Shown here in pieces: positions 17,972 to 25,849 of a stretch of 45,358 bases of DNA (position 1 is its first letter; every line of letters starts with the position of its first letter). Both the position numbers and the translations under genes were made by a program. Source of the stretch: an uncultured Lachnospiraceae bacterium (lineage in GTDB: Bacteria > Bacillota > Clostridia > Lachnospirales > Lachnospiraceae); assembly GCA_947625465.1 (NCBI GenBank), contig CANQOK010000013.1, positions 1-45,358 of the forward strand. Direction: 5' to 3'. Under the pieces are notes generated by a model. The model saw nothing but the letters and a program-made list of their open reading frames with translations. It ran no database searches and was not told where the DNA came from.

Positions 17972-18241
17972 CTATTCTACGCTGTAAGGCATTAAAGCGA
18001 TATGACGGGCTCTCTTAACGGCAACTGTCAGTGCTCTCTGATGCTTTGCACAGTTTCCGGTAATTCTTCTCGGAAGGATCTTTCCTCTCTCAGATACATA
18101 TCTCTTTAACTTATTTACGTCCTTGTAGTCGATCACATTGTTCTTATCGCCGCAAAAAACGCATACTTTCTTTCTTCTGCGAACCGGGCGTCTCTTCATT
18201 GCCGCATCGCCCTTATCGCCGGCTGTCTTTGTATATGCCAT
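17972..18241 (-). CDS. rpsR: 30S ribosomal protein S18
   Basis: An 89-residue small-subunit protein that binds S6 on the platform of the 30S subunit. It has the [18 protein letters not shown] opening, the [20 protein letters not shown] core, and [11 protein letters not shown]. The CxxC plus C/H residues mark the zinc-binding (C+) form. The extra 14 residues before MKRRP are short but keep a perfect AGGAGG site 7 bases before the ATG at 18241. Last gene of the rpsF-ssb-rpsR operon. Confidence 0.97.
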   Translation of the reverse strand: MAYTKTAGDKGDAAMKRRPVRRRKKVCVFCGDKNNVIDYKDVNKLKRYVSERGKILPRRITGNCAKHQRALTVAVKRARHIALMPYSVE

Positions 18242-18276
18242 TGTACTGACCTCCTATTCCATGTTTCCTGCTTCGC

Positions 18277-18732
18277 TTAGGCAAACGGCAGACCTTCATC
18301 ATCCACTACATCCGGAATATTCATAAATCCGTCTCCTGCTGCCGTACCGGGATCCATCTGCGGCGCCGGCTGTCTCTGATAACCGCCTTCACTGCCTGCA
18401 GACGCGTTCTTGCTCTCCGCAAATTCCATGTTCTCGACCACGACATCTGTAGTGTAGACTCTCTGCCCCTCACGGTTGGTATAGCTGCCGGTCTGAATTC
18501 TGCCCTCTGCAACGATCTTCGTGCCCTGGTGCAGGTACTTCTCCGCAAACTCGGCCGTTCTGCCAAACGCAACACAGCTGATAAAATCCGCGTTCTGTTC
18601 GCCTTCTCTTCTTCCAAATCTCCGGTCTACCGCCAGGGTAAATCTGGCATGCATATTCTGATTTCCTTCCTGACCGGAATATCTGACATCCGGGTCCCTT
18701 GTCAGGCGGCCCATTAAAATCACCTTATTCAT
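18277..18732 (-). CDS. ssb: Single-stranded DNA-binding protein
   Basis: A 151-residue SSB. The OB fold occupies about 1-105 (MNKVILMGRLTRDPDVRYS; FGRTAEFAEKYLHQGTKI). A Gly/Gln-rich linker follows, and the acidic tail ends DDEGLPFA, a variant of the DDDIPF partner-binding tip with one extra alanine. TTGGAG is 5 bases before the ATG. Its position between rpsF and rpsR is the usual Firmicute order. Confidence 0.97.
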   Translation of the reverse strand: MNKVILMGRLTRDPDVRYSGQEGNQNMHARFTLAVDRRFGRREGEQNADFISCVAFGRTAEFAEKYLHQGTKIVAEGRIQTGSYTNREGQRVYTTDVVVENMEFAESKNASAGSEGGYQRQPAPQMDPGTAAGDGFMNIPDVVDDEGLPFA

Positions 18733-18768
18733 TGATTCTCCAATCCATGCATAAGCGTCCCCTGCGGG

Positions 18769-19056
18769 TTATGCTTCCTGCTTAACAATCAGATAGCGGA
18801 TCACGCCATCCATGATACGCATCTCCTGCTCTAACTGGGGCGGCGTCGTCGTCTCTGCGTCAAACTGAATAAAATAGTAGTAGGCTTCTTTCATCTTCTG
18901 AATCTCATAAGCCAGCTTCTTCTTACCCCAGTCGTCCACGTTTGTCACAGTACCGCCAAAACGTGCGATGTAGTCCTTCGCCTTCTCTACAACGGCGTCA
19001 CGGGCTTCATCCTCCAGCTTCGCGCTGACAACCAGCGCTAATTCATACTTGTTCAT
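18769..19056 (-). CDS. rpsF: 30S ribosomal protein S6
   Basis: A 95-residue S6, which pairs with S18 on the 30S platform. It has MNKYELALVVSAKLEDEAR at the start and WGKKKLAYEIQKMKEAYYYF in the middle. The true start at 19056 has AGGAGG 7 bases upstream; a 32-codon longer frame lacks support. First gene of a three-gene operon with its own promoter. Confidence 0.97.
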   Translation of the reverse strand: MNKYELALVVSAKLEDEARDAVVEKAKDYIARFGGTVTNVDDWGKKKLAYEIQKMKEAYYYFIQFDAETTTPPQLEQEMRIMDGVIRYLIVKQEA

Positions 19057-19123
19057 GCTTTTACCTCCTTTTGGTCTCTGGCCCCTTCCCTTTGAAGGAG
19101 CAAGGAATCTTTCACAAATTGGA

Positions 19124-19152
19124 ATTTTAACACAGTTTTTCCAAAAATGCAA
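19124..19152 (-). promoter_or_regulatory. Predicted rpsF operon promoter
   Basis: TTGCAT (19147-19152), 17-base spacer, TAAAAT (19124-19129). The ~60-nt leader contains a small CCTTC/GAAGG hairpin just before the ribosome binding site. In many bacteria this leader binds the S6:S18 complex, but I cannot confirm that motif here. Confidence 0.6.
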
Positions 19153-19167
19153 GCAAATGATTTATTT

Positions 19168-19968
19168 TTATTGCAGATTTAATTTATGCTTCAATAATGA
19201 CCGGCAGATCAAAAACAGCACGACCGACAAGATAATATACTCTGCGATCTGCACGCCGACAATCCGGTTCAGCACGCTCAGATACTGGTCCATATCCGCG
19301 ATCTGAACTTCCGTTTCATCCAATTGCACCGCGGCGGAAAAATTACCGGAGATCAGCATAACAAACATATTGACAAACGAAATGGCGATATTTAACAGAA
19401 AATACCCGATCACAGACCAAAGGATCTTATGACTGCTGAAAGTCTGTCCGAACGCCATCGCCGTATAATACTGCAGCATACTGCTGAAGATACCCACCAG
19501 CAGCAAAACCAGATATATCACGATCGTCAGGACAATCCCCGAATTCGAAAAGATCCTGCCGAACGCTTCAAAAATCTGTTCCAGAAAATCGGAATCGTGA
19601 AACAGCAAAACCAGCGATCCGATCATAACGCAGCCTGTCAGTACCAGCCATACAACCGCGGTCAGTAATTTGGAGATCACCAGCTGCGTGGTCGTAACCG
19701 GCAGGGTAAAGGTCAGATAGCCTTCGTCCCCCAGCATGCTTCTGTAAAACCGAACCACCATATACGCCAGCGAAATGAAATAACTGGAGATCAAAAGCAG
19801 GACATATCCCGCCGTGACCAATCCGCTTGCAGTCTGCAGGGGCACGCTGTCAAAATCAAACCATTCGAGTGCCAGACACAAAAACGTAACGCCGAACAAT
19901 GCCGCGAATAGTACCAGCATCAGCTTGGAAGTCGCCTTAAATTCGTGTTTTAATAATTTTCCTACCAT
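19168..19968 (-). CDS. ABC transporter permease
   Basis: A 266-residue integral membrane protein with about six hydrophobic helices (around 18-38, 52-78, 100-128, 148-175, 183-205 and 235-258). It lacks a large extracellular domain and resembles ABC-2-like permeases of small exporters. GGGAGG lies 7 bases before the ATG. The gene overlaps the partner ATPase gene by 7 bases, so the pair is translationally coupled. The substrate cannot be inferred. No clear terminator separates it from the rpsF promoter. Confidence 0.82.
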   Translation of the reverse strand: MVGKLLKHEFKATSKLMLVLFAALFGVTFLCLALEWFDFDSVPLQTASGLVTAGYVLLLISSYFISLAYMVVRFYRSMLGDEGYLTFTLPVTTTQLVISKLLTAVVWLVLTGCVMIGSLVLLFHDSDFLEQIFEAFGRIFSNSGIVLTIVIYLVLLLVGIFSSMLQYYTAMAFGQTFSSHKILWSVIGYFLLNIAISFVNMFVMLISGNFSAAVQLDETEVQIADMDQYLSVLNRIVGVQIAEYIILSVVLFLICRSLLKHKLNLQ

Positions 19969-20657
19969 GCGAACACCTCCCGGAACAGTTTATCCACCGT
20001 AGTCCCCTGATTTCTCACTTCATTCATCGTCTTATGCATCAGAATGGAGCCTTTTTGAATAAACACAAATTCATCCAGGACCGGTTCGATATCCGCGATC
20101 AGATGCGTGGAGATCACAATGCTAGCCTGCGGATTATAATTGCCCAATACCAGCCGCAGGATCAGATCCCGTGCCGCGGGATCCACGCCGGCAATAGGCT
20201 CATCCAGAAAATACAGCTGCGCGTCCCGGCTCATGACCATGATCAGCTGCACCTTCTCCTTATTGCCCTTGGAAAGAGTTTTCAGCTGCGCCTTCGGATT
20301 GATCTCCAGGCGGTTCAGCATTTCATAAGCCCGTGTTTCGTTAAAATTATCATAGAAATCTTTGAAATACGCGATCACATCCCGAACCCGCATTCCGCCG
20401 TTCAGATAAGTCCGCTCCGGCAGATAGGAAACTATCTTCTTTGTCTCCACTCCCACCGGCATTCCGGCGATCCGGATCTCACCGTAGGTCGGCTGCAGCA
20501 GACCGTTGCACAGCTTTAACAGGGTGCTTTTCCCGCTGCCGTTCGGTCCCAGCAGACCAATGATCCTGCCGCTTTCCAGTGTCAGATTCACATCCTTCAA
20601 TGCTTCAAACACACTGCCGTAGCGTTTTGTCAAATGATTACACTGTAAAATATCCAT
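19962..20657 (-). CDS. ABC transporter ATP-binding protein
   Basis: A 231-residue ABC ATPase with Walker A GPNGSGKST near 36-44 and Walker B YFLDEPIAGVDPAARD. The signature is LSKGNKEKVQL, which departs from LSGGQ as in YtrB-type ATPases often controlled by GntR regulators. No GntR gene is beside it. AGAGG lies 7 bases before the ATG. It begins 12 bases after the DUF951 gene, so aroA, the DUF951 gene and this ABC pair may form one transcript. Confidence 0.88.
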   Translation of the reverse strand: MDILQCNHLTKRYGSVFEALKDVNLTLESGRIIGLLGPNGSGKSTLLKLCNGLLQPTYGEIRIAGMPVGVETKKIVSYLPERTYLNGGMRVRDVIAYFKDFYDNFNETRAYEMLNRLEINPKAQLKTLSKGNKEKVQLIMVMSRDAQLYFLDEPIAGVDPAARDLILRLVLGNYNPQASIVISTHLIADIEPVLDEFVFIQKGSILMHKTMNEVRNQGTTVDKLFREVFAW

Positions 20658-20669
20658 ATGCTTTCCTCT

Positions 20670-20873
20670 CTATTCTGACGGCTTCGCCTTTTTCAGACCC
20701 CGCGTATTTTTTTCCACCAGCCGCCTCGTCACCATGATCTGATGTCCGCAGCCCATACATTTCAGGCGAAAATCCGCGCCGACGCGCAGGATCTCCCACT
20801 CCTGACTGCCGCAGGGATGCGCTTTTTTTAATTTGACGACATCTCCAACCTCATATACATATCCCGGTTCCAT
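20670..20873 (-). CDS. DUF951 family small cysteine-containing protein
   Basis: A 67-residue protein of the DUF951 family, common in Firmicutes near rpsF. It has KKAHPCGSQEWEILRVGADF and CMGCGHQIMV, with three cysteines and a histidine that could bind zinc. The remainder is basic. The ATG at 20873 has GGAGG 5 bases upstream; a GTG two codons earlier overlaps that site. Function unknown; possibly nucleic-acid binding. Confidence 0.88.
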   Translation of the reverse strand: MEPGYVYEVGDVVKLKKAHPCGSQEWEILRVGADFRLKCMGCGHQIMVTRRLVEKNTRGLKKAKPSE

Positions 20874-20916
20874 CGCCACCTCCGTTCCGAAGCGTTTTGC
20901 TTCTTTGCTCCATCTG

Positions 20917-22233
20917 TTATACCAGCTGCGCCGTCACCGAATCCAATACGGAAAAGAACTGTTCAAACGTCTTTCTGCAGCAGCCCGGATCTGCGATCTC
21001 AATTCCCGCAGCCCGCATTCCGACCAGAGAAAAGGCCATTGCCATTCTGTGATCGTCATATGTATGGATCACCGCAGATTTCGGCTCTCCTGGCGTAATC
21101 ATCATTCCGTCCTCCAGCAGTTCACAGCCGATCCCCAGCCGCTCCAGCTCCGTCCGGATCGCCGTGATCCGATCGCTTTCCTGATACCGGATATGGGAGA
21201 TTCCGGTAATGAGCGTAGGCGACTTGGCGAAGATTGCCAGCGCCGCCAGCGTCATCGTCTGATCCGAACAGCTTTTCATATCCGCCTGCAGTCCCGGATA
21301 CTCCGTTTTTCCTCTGCCGCATATTACGATCCCGTCCGGCTCCGAACGCAGCTTACAGCCCATCTGCACCAGATCCTCCAGAAACGCGATATCGCCCTGC
21401 AGAGAATCTTTCCTCACATCCCGTACTTTCACATCTACGCCCAAAAGAGGCGCCATCGCATAGAAATAACAGGCGGCGGAGACATCCGGTTCGATCCGAT
21501 ATTCTCTGGCGGAATAGCTTTGCTCCGACTCGATCCGGCAGGTGTCCTGTCCCACCCGGGTCACCTGACATCCAAACTGCTCCATCATCGAAACCGTCAT
21601 CTGAATATACGCCATCCCGTGCTCTCCTCTGATATGGATCAGAAAATCATCCTGTATCATCGGAGCGGACATCAGCAGCGCGCTTAAAAACTGGCTGCTG
21701 TGTCCGATATCCACCGTTGTTTCACAGGCTCCTCTGCCTCTTCCCACAATCGAAAAGGGGAAATGACCGATTTCGCCCTTATAAGTTACGAGCGCGCCCA
21801 TCGCCTCCAGGGAATCCAACAGCGGTTTCATAGGCCGCCGCCGCATTTGCTCCGATGCGTCCAGATAATAAACGCCGTCGGACAATCCCAGCATTGCCGT
21901 CAAAAACCGGGCGGCAGTCCCGGCACTTCCCACATTGATCCGTGCCTGCCGGTTCGGAATCCTGCCGCCGGTTCCCTGTATGGTCACCCGGCGGGCGTCT
22001 TCCTCTACTTTCATTTCAAATCCCAGATCCACAAGGCACTGCAGAAAGTGTCTGGAATCATCACTAAATAATACATTTTCAAGCCGGCTCTCGCCCTCTG
22101 CCAGCGCCGCCAGCATCAGCGCCCGATTCGTAATACTCTTGGAACCCGGTACTTCCGTCTCTATATAGGGATTCCGGATCCGTCCCCATACCGTAGAGAC
22201 CTGATAAGTTTCTGCCATTCCCTGCTTTTCCAT
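20917..22233 (-). CDS. aroA: 3-phosphoshikimate 1-carboxyvinyltransferase (EPSP synthase)
   Basis: Transfers the enolpyruvyl group of PEP to shikimate-3-phosphate in the shikimate pathway. The 438-residue protein has the N-terminal PGSKSITNRALMLAALA motif and the NVGSAGTAARFLTAM active-site loop. C-terminal motifs are YQESDRI and DDHRMAMAFSL. The start is unsure. The ATG at 22233 has only a distant AAGGAA, while an ATG five codons later (22218) follows AGGGA too closely. No other shikimate gene is in the window. Confidence 0.95.
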   Translation of the reverse strand: MEKQGMAETYQVSTVWGRIRNPYIETEVPGSKSITNRALMLAALAEGESRLENVLFSDDSRHFLQCLVDLGFEMKVEEDARRVTIQGTGGRIPNRQARINVGSAGTAARFLTAMLGLSDGVYYLDASEQMRRRPMKPLLDSLEAMGALVTYKGEIGHFPFSIVGRGRGACETTVDIGHSSQFLSALLMSAPMIQDDFLIHIRGEHGMAYIQMTVSMMEQFGCQVTRVGQDTCRIESEQSYSAREYRIEPDVSAACYFYAMAPLLGVDVKVRDVRKDSLQGDIAFLEDLVQMGCKLRSEPDGIVICGRGKTEYPGLQADMKSCSDQTMTLAALAIFAKSPTLITGISHIRYQESDRITAIRTELERLGIGCELLEDGMMITPGEPKSAVIHTYDDHRMAMAFSLVGMRAAGIEIADPGCCRKTFEQFFSVLDSVTAQLV

Positions 22234-22286
22234 TTTCTTATTACATTTCCTTTCGTGCGCTTTCCGCCGTCTCTTGCCGCAGCCGC

Positions 22287-23435
22287 TTATATCAGGCTCC
22301 GGTATAATTCTGCCAGTTCCTCTACACTGGTATCTCTTGGATTACCCGGACGGCACGCGTCGTCATATGCGGACTGTGCCAGGAACGGGATATCCTCCGG
22401 CTTTACGATTTCCTTCAGATCAGCCGGGATTCCCACATCCAGAGACAGCTGCTGTACCGCGTCAATGGCAGCCTTCCGGTATTCTTCCTGCGTCATGTTC
22501 TCCGTGCCTTCCACGCCCATCGCTTTGGCAATATCCCGATATTTTTCACCGGTCGCCGGCGCGTTATAAGCCATAACGGTCGGCAGGATAATTGCGTTGG
22601 CAACCCCGTGCGGCGTATCATAAAGCGCGCCCAGCGGATGCGCCATAGAATGAACGATGCCTAAACCTACATTGGAGAATCCCATTCCCGCAACATACTG
22701 TCCCAGCGCCATGCCTTCTCTGCCTTCCGGCGTATTGGCTACCGCGCCCCGCAGAGAACGGGAAATGATCTCAATCGCTTTTAAGTGGAACATATCGGAC
22801 AATTCCCATGCTCCCTTGGTAATATATCCTTCAATCGCATGCGTCAGCGCGTCCATACCGGTTGCCGCTGTCAGTCCCTTCGGCATACTTGCCATCATAT
22901 CCGGATCCACAATGGCAACAACCGGAATATCATGCGGATCGACACAGACCATCTTGCGGTTCTTCTCCACATCGGTAATGACATAGTTGATGGTAACTTC
23001 TGCTGCCGTTCCTGCCGTTGTCGGCACCGCAATGATCGGCACACAGGGCTTTTTCGTCGGCGCCACACCCTCCAGGCTTCTTACATCGGCAAATTCCGGA
23101 TTGTTAATAATGATGCCGATTGCCTTTGCCGTATCCATGGAAGATCCGCCGCCGATTGCGATGATATAGTCCGCGCCGGACGCCTGAAATGCCGCTACGC
23201 CGTTCTGCACATTTTCAATGGTCGGATTCGGCTTGATATCCGAATAGATCTCATAGATATCGCCCGCCTTGTCCAACACATCCAGTACCTTCTGCGTCAC
23301 TCCGAATTTGATCAGATCCGGATCGGAACATACAAACGCTTTCGTAAATCCTCTGACAGCCACTTCCGCAGCAATGTTCTCAATCGCCCCTTTTCCGTGA
23401 TAAGAGGTCTCGTTTAATACAAATCGGTTACTCAT
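22287..23435 (-). CDS. fucO: Lactaldehyde reductase / 1,2-propanediol oxidoreductase (iron-containing alcohol dehydrogenase)
   Basis: Reduces L-lactaldehyde to 1,2-propanediol with NADH, regenerating NAD during anaerobic fucose or rhamnose breakdown. The 382 residues equal the E. coli FucO length, and similarity is high throughout (ADYIIAIGGGSSMDTAKAIG; NNPEFADVRSLEGVAPT). The iron ligands are Asp195, His199, His262 and His276. The dinucleotide-binding GGGS is at 95-98. The ATG at 23435 follows AAAGGAG by 6 bases. The rest of a fucose pathway is not in the window, so substrate choice rests on family similarity. Confidence 0.93.
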   Translation of the reverse strand: MSNRFVLNETSYHGKGAIENIAAEVAVRGFTKAFVCSDPDLIKFGVTQKVLDVLDKAGDIYEIYSDIKPNPTIENVQNGVAAFQASGADYIIAIGGGSSMDTAKAIGIIINNPEFADVRSLEGVAPTKKPCVPIIAVPTTAGTAAEVTINYVITDVEKNRKMVCVDPHDIPVVAIVDPDMMASMPKGLTAATGMDALTHAIEGYITKGAWELSDMFHLKAIEIISRSLRGAVANTPEGREGMALGQYVAGMGFSNVGLGIVHSMAHPLGALYDTPHGVANAIILPTVMAYNAPATGEKYRDIAKAMGVEGTENMTQEEYRKAAIDAVQQLSLDVGIPADLKEIVKPEDIPFLAQSAYDDACRPGNPRDTSVEELAELYRSLI

Positions 23436-23508
23436 GTAAAACTCCTTTCCGCCTGCCGTAACCCGCAGGCATTCCATACATTAATTCTGAATTTCAAAAA
23501 ACAGGATC

Positions 23509-23538
23509 GCCCGATGTACGCAATTCCATACATCGGGC
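23509..23538 (-). terminator. Attenuator-like hairpin in the fucO leader
   Basis: GCCCGATGTA and TACATCGGGC form a perfect 10-bp stem with a 10-base loop. On the fucO strand, TTTTTT follows 7 bases after the stem. It resembles a terminator placed inside the leader about 75 bases before the start codon, so it could attenuate fucO. Confidence 0.5.
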
Positions 23539-23772
23539 TCACTGCGTCTCAGATATTAGTTTACCATATCTTTGACTATATTTCCATTCTTTTTCATTTT
23601 TTTAGCCGGAAGCTCTATTCTCTTCCCGATGGAATTCCTTTTTATACTTTAGCAACAAATTGCTAATTTATATTTCTTTTTATTTTATCTATTATTTTAT
23701 TGACAATATGTGTATAGTGATATATAATGTTGATTAAATTAAGAAATAACTTTATAAACCTGCAGATTGTTA

Positions 23773-23801
23773 TTGAAAAACGAAAGAAATTATAGTATAA
23801 T
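23773..23801 (+). promoter_or_regulatory. Consensus promoter of the Rpn fragment
   Basis: TTGAAA (23773-23778), 17-base spacer, TATAAT (23796-23801). GAGGAG follows directly before the ATG at 23814, leaving a very short leader. Confidence 0.65.
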
Positions 23802-23813
23802 AGAGGAGATTCC

Positions 23814-24034
23814 ATGAAATGTTTTGAAGATCTGACTTTCTGCGACGACTTCATGTTCTGTAAAGTCATGGTGAATCCGGAGGTCTGCCGCGGCGTCCTG
23901 GAAGTAATCCTGGGCCGGAAGATAGCGGAAGCGAAGCTGGTCATCAGCACACAGGAAAGTATTCAGAACGCCTACGCCGCCAAGGGCGTCCGACTGGATG
24001 TGATGGCGGATGATGAGTCGCATACATTGTTCCC
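23814..24034 (+). pseudogene. Rpn/PD-(D/E)XK transposase-family gene, N-terminal fragment
   Basis: The first ~73 residues match the start of the Rpn (recombination-promoting nuclease, PD-(D/E)XK transposase) family: MKCFEDLTFCDDFMFCKVM, then LEVILGRKIAE and KGVRLDVMADDESHTLF. The frame then leaves the family. The continuation to 24155 is the antisense of a decayed prepilin gene, so the nuclease is truncated where its conserved catalytic region should begin. The promoter and ribosome binding site are intact. The fragment points toward the pilus operon (convergent). The exact junction is uncertain, about 24025-24045. Confidence 0.75.
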
Positions 24035-24591
24035 TCAACGCTTTCAGGCGGCGTCCCTGTGCCTCCCGGGCTCGACGGTGTTTCCGGTTCTTTCGGATCT
24101 GTTGGTGTTTCCGGCGCCGTCTCTGTCGGCGCCTCCATATCCTTCAAAATTATAACATTCCACATATCGGGTTGCCGCGTATCTGCCATAAGACGGATGA
24201 TTCAAGATCAGCTCCATGCAGTACATATTCGGCGGATAGACCGCTTCATCTGCTTTGGAAAATTTCAGGCTTTTGATTTCATAACCCTGATACATATTTT
24301 CATCGAAGATCCAGTCCACCGGCTGGTACACCACTTTAGAACCGCTCTTTGTCACATAATAATAAATGATCAGCTGGCTTTTCATATCCGTAACATGATC
24401 GTATCGGAAACCTGCCTGCCATAATCAATCCCTTGAATCTTCGCATATACATTTAAAGAGGAGGTGATTACCTGACTGGAAAGCGTAACAAACATACTGA
24501 TCAATGCAAACACAACGATCAGTTCTACCATCGTTACGCCGCTTCGATTTCGCAGCATCTGTAATTTTCAGATTATTCTGCGCTTCTTCAT
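24035..24591 (-). pseudogene. Decayed duplicate of the PilW-like prepilin gene
   Basis: A tandem copy of the gene at 24627-25805 with at least four lesions. After ATG 24591 (ribosome binding site AAGGAGGAGACGC) the frame meets a TGA before the prepilin motif. The motif RNRSGVTMVELIVVFALISM and the helix then continue to GRQVSDTIM. At that point some 70 codons of the intact copy are missing. The frame resumes at QLIIYYYVTKSG through DENMYQGYEI to ATRYVECYNFEGY. One extra C near 24130 shifts it before the Pro/Thr-rich linker. The C-terminal putative binding module is lost where the Rpn fragment begins. Confidence 0.88.
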
Positions 24592-24626
24592 GCGTCTCCT
24601 CCTTATCATTTTATAAAAAGCAAACT

Positions 24627-25805
24627 CTATTGCCCGGGAACTTCATGCCAGTTGCTGTTTGGCGGTCCTCCCGAATCAGAATAGTATATATTGGTATAAA
24701 TATACCACTTATCTCCATTTTTACATAAATCTCCAGGTTGGAAATTTCCAGTATGTTCAGTAGCTGTATAATACGTATTACCCGACCATTTTATTACACC
24801 GTAAATAACCGTTGATGATGGATCATAATAACTTTTATATAATGTCACCCCATCTGAATATACAACATAGTAGTTACCTTTCCACTCAAAAATCCTTTTT
24901 TCCGGAACAAGATATGCTTCACTCTGTAGCAAAGGATCGTTTTCATCTTCCGGCCAATATCCATCACTACTACTGATATTCAGGTCCGATGGGAAATTCG
25001 GCGGGCGTACGACTGTAGCATCATTTCCTCCGCCATTTGACGGTGGCGGCGGCGTTATCTCTTCCGGCGTCGTTGTTTCCGGCGTTGTTGGCTTAGGCGT
25101 TGCCGGCTCCGGAGCCGGTTCTGTCGGCGCTTCATATCCTTCAAAATTATAACATTCCACAAATCGGGTTGCTGAATATTTGCCATAAGACGGACTTTCC
25201 AATGTTAATTGTACACAAACGACATTATCCGGATAATCATCCCCCGGATCTGAAAATAACAGGGATTCGATCTCATATCCCTGATACATATTTTCGTCAA
25301 ACGTCCAGTCTGTCGGCTCATAAATAACTCTGGCATCTGTTTCAGTACTGCTCTTTGTTACAAAATAATGCAAGATAAACTGACTGTTCAGTTTCGTGCT
25401 GTAAGGGCTGTCCGCAACCTCATACCCTGCTTCATCATAATGGTATGCATATGGAATTCCGCTTTGGATCTCAACCTGGCTTCCTGCAGCATTTCGAAAC
25501 TTAATTGTATTGCTGGAATCTTCTCCTCCAAGCATATCAGACACCGTTTTCTCTGTAGAATCCGTATTTTCATTCTGGGCTTCAGACAGTTCTCCCACAA
25601 TCTTATTCATAATCGTATCCGACACCTGCCGCCCATACTCAATCCCCTGAATCTTTTGATAGACCTGCAAAGACGAAGTGATCACCTGGCTGGAGAGCGC
25701 AACAAACATACTGATCAACGCAAATACTACGATCAGTTCTACCATAGTTACACCCTTCCGATTGCGCAAAGGATTTATCTTTTTTAAAAACCTTCGTCTG
25801 TCCAT
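24627..25805 (-). CDS. PilW-like minor prepilin with C-terminal carbohydrate-binding-like module
   Basis: A 392-residue minor pilin. The prepilin leader ends at Gly18 (RNRKG) and the mature helix starts VTMVELIVVFALISMF with Glu at +5. A pilin-like globular part (about 50-225) follows, then a Pro/Thr-rich linker of TTPE repeats (about 225-265). The ~125-residue end module contains FEWKGNYYVVYS, YGVIKWSGNTYY and GDLCKNGDKWYIYTN, with a final Trp. This aromatic G-D-x(n)-G-x-W-Y pattern resembles CBM5/12-type chitin-binding modules. The ATG at 25805 has GGAG 6 bases upstream. It is the last intact gene of the pilus operon and probably tip-located. Confidence 0.85.
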   Translation of the reverse strand: MDRRRFLKKINPLRNRKGVTMVELIVVFALISMFVALSSQVITSSLQVYQKIQGIEYGRQVSDTIMNKIVGELSEAQNENTDSTEKTVSDMLGGEDSSNTIKFRNAAGSQVEIQSGIPYAYHYDEAGYEVADSPYSTKLNSQFILHYFVTKSSTETDARVIYEPTDWTFDENMYQGYEIESLLFSDPGDDYPDNVVCVQLTLESPSYGKYSATRFVECYNFEGYEAPTEPAPEPATPKPTTPETTTPEEITPPPPSNGGGNDATVVRPPNFPSDLNISSSDGYWPEDENDPLLQSEAYLVPEKRIFEWKGNYYVVYSDGVTLYKSYYDPSSTVIYGVIKWSGNTYYTATEHTGNFQPGDLCKNGDKWYIYTNIYYSDSGGPPNSNWHEVPGQ

Positions 25806-25849
25806 GTCTTTCTCCATAATAATAAGGTTTCCATGCGGAAAACAGAAAT

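Larger units (their letters stand above)
23436..23813. other. 378-bp intergenic region between fucO and the Rpn fragment
   Basis: Contains the fucO leader (minus strand) and the promoter of the Rpn fragment (plus strand). A hairpin with a 10-bp perfect stem is at 23509-23538. A CCTGC/GCAGG hairpin sits just before the fucO ribosome binding site (around 23450-23470). The part from 23620 to 23790 is very AT-rich. A weak fucO promoter (TGGAAA-17-TAAACT) may lie near 23560-23590. No gene seen. Confidence 0.6.
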
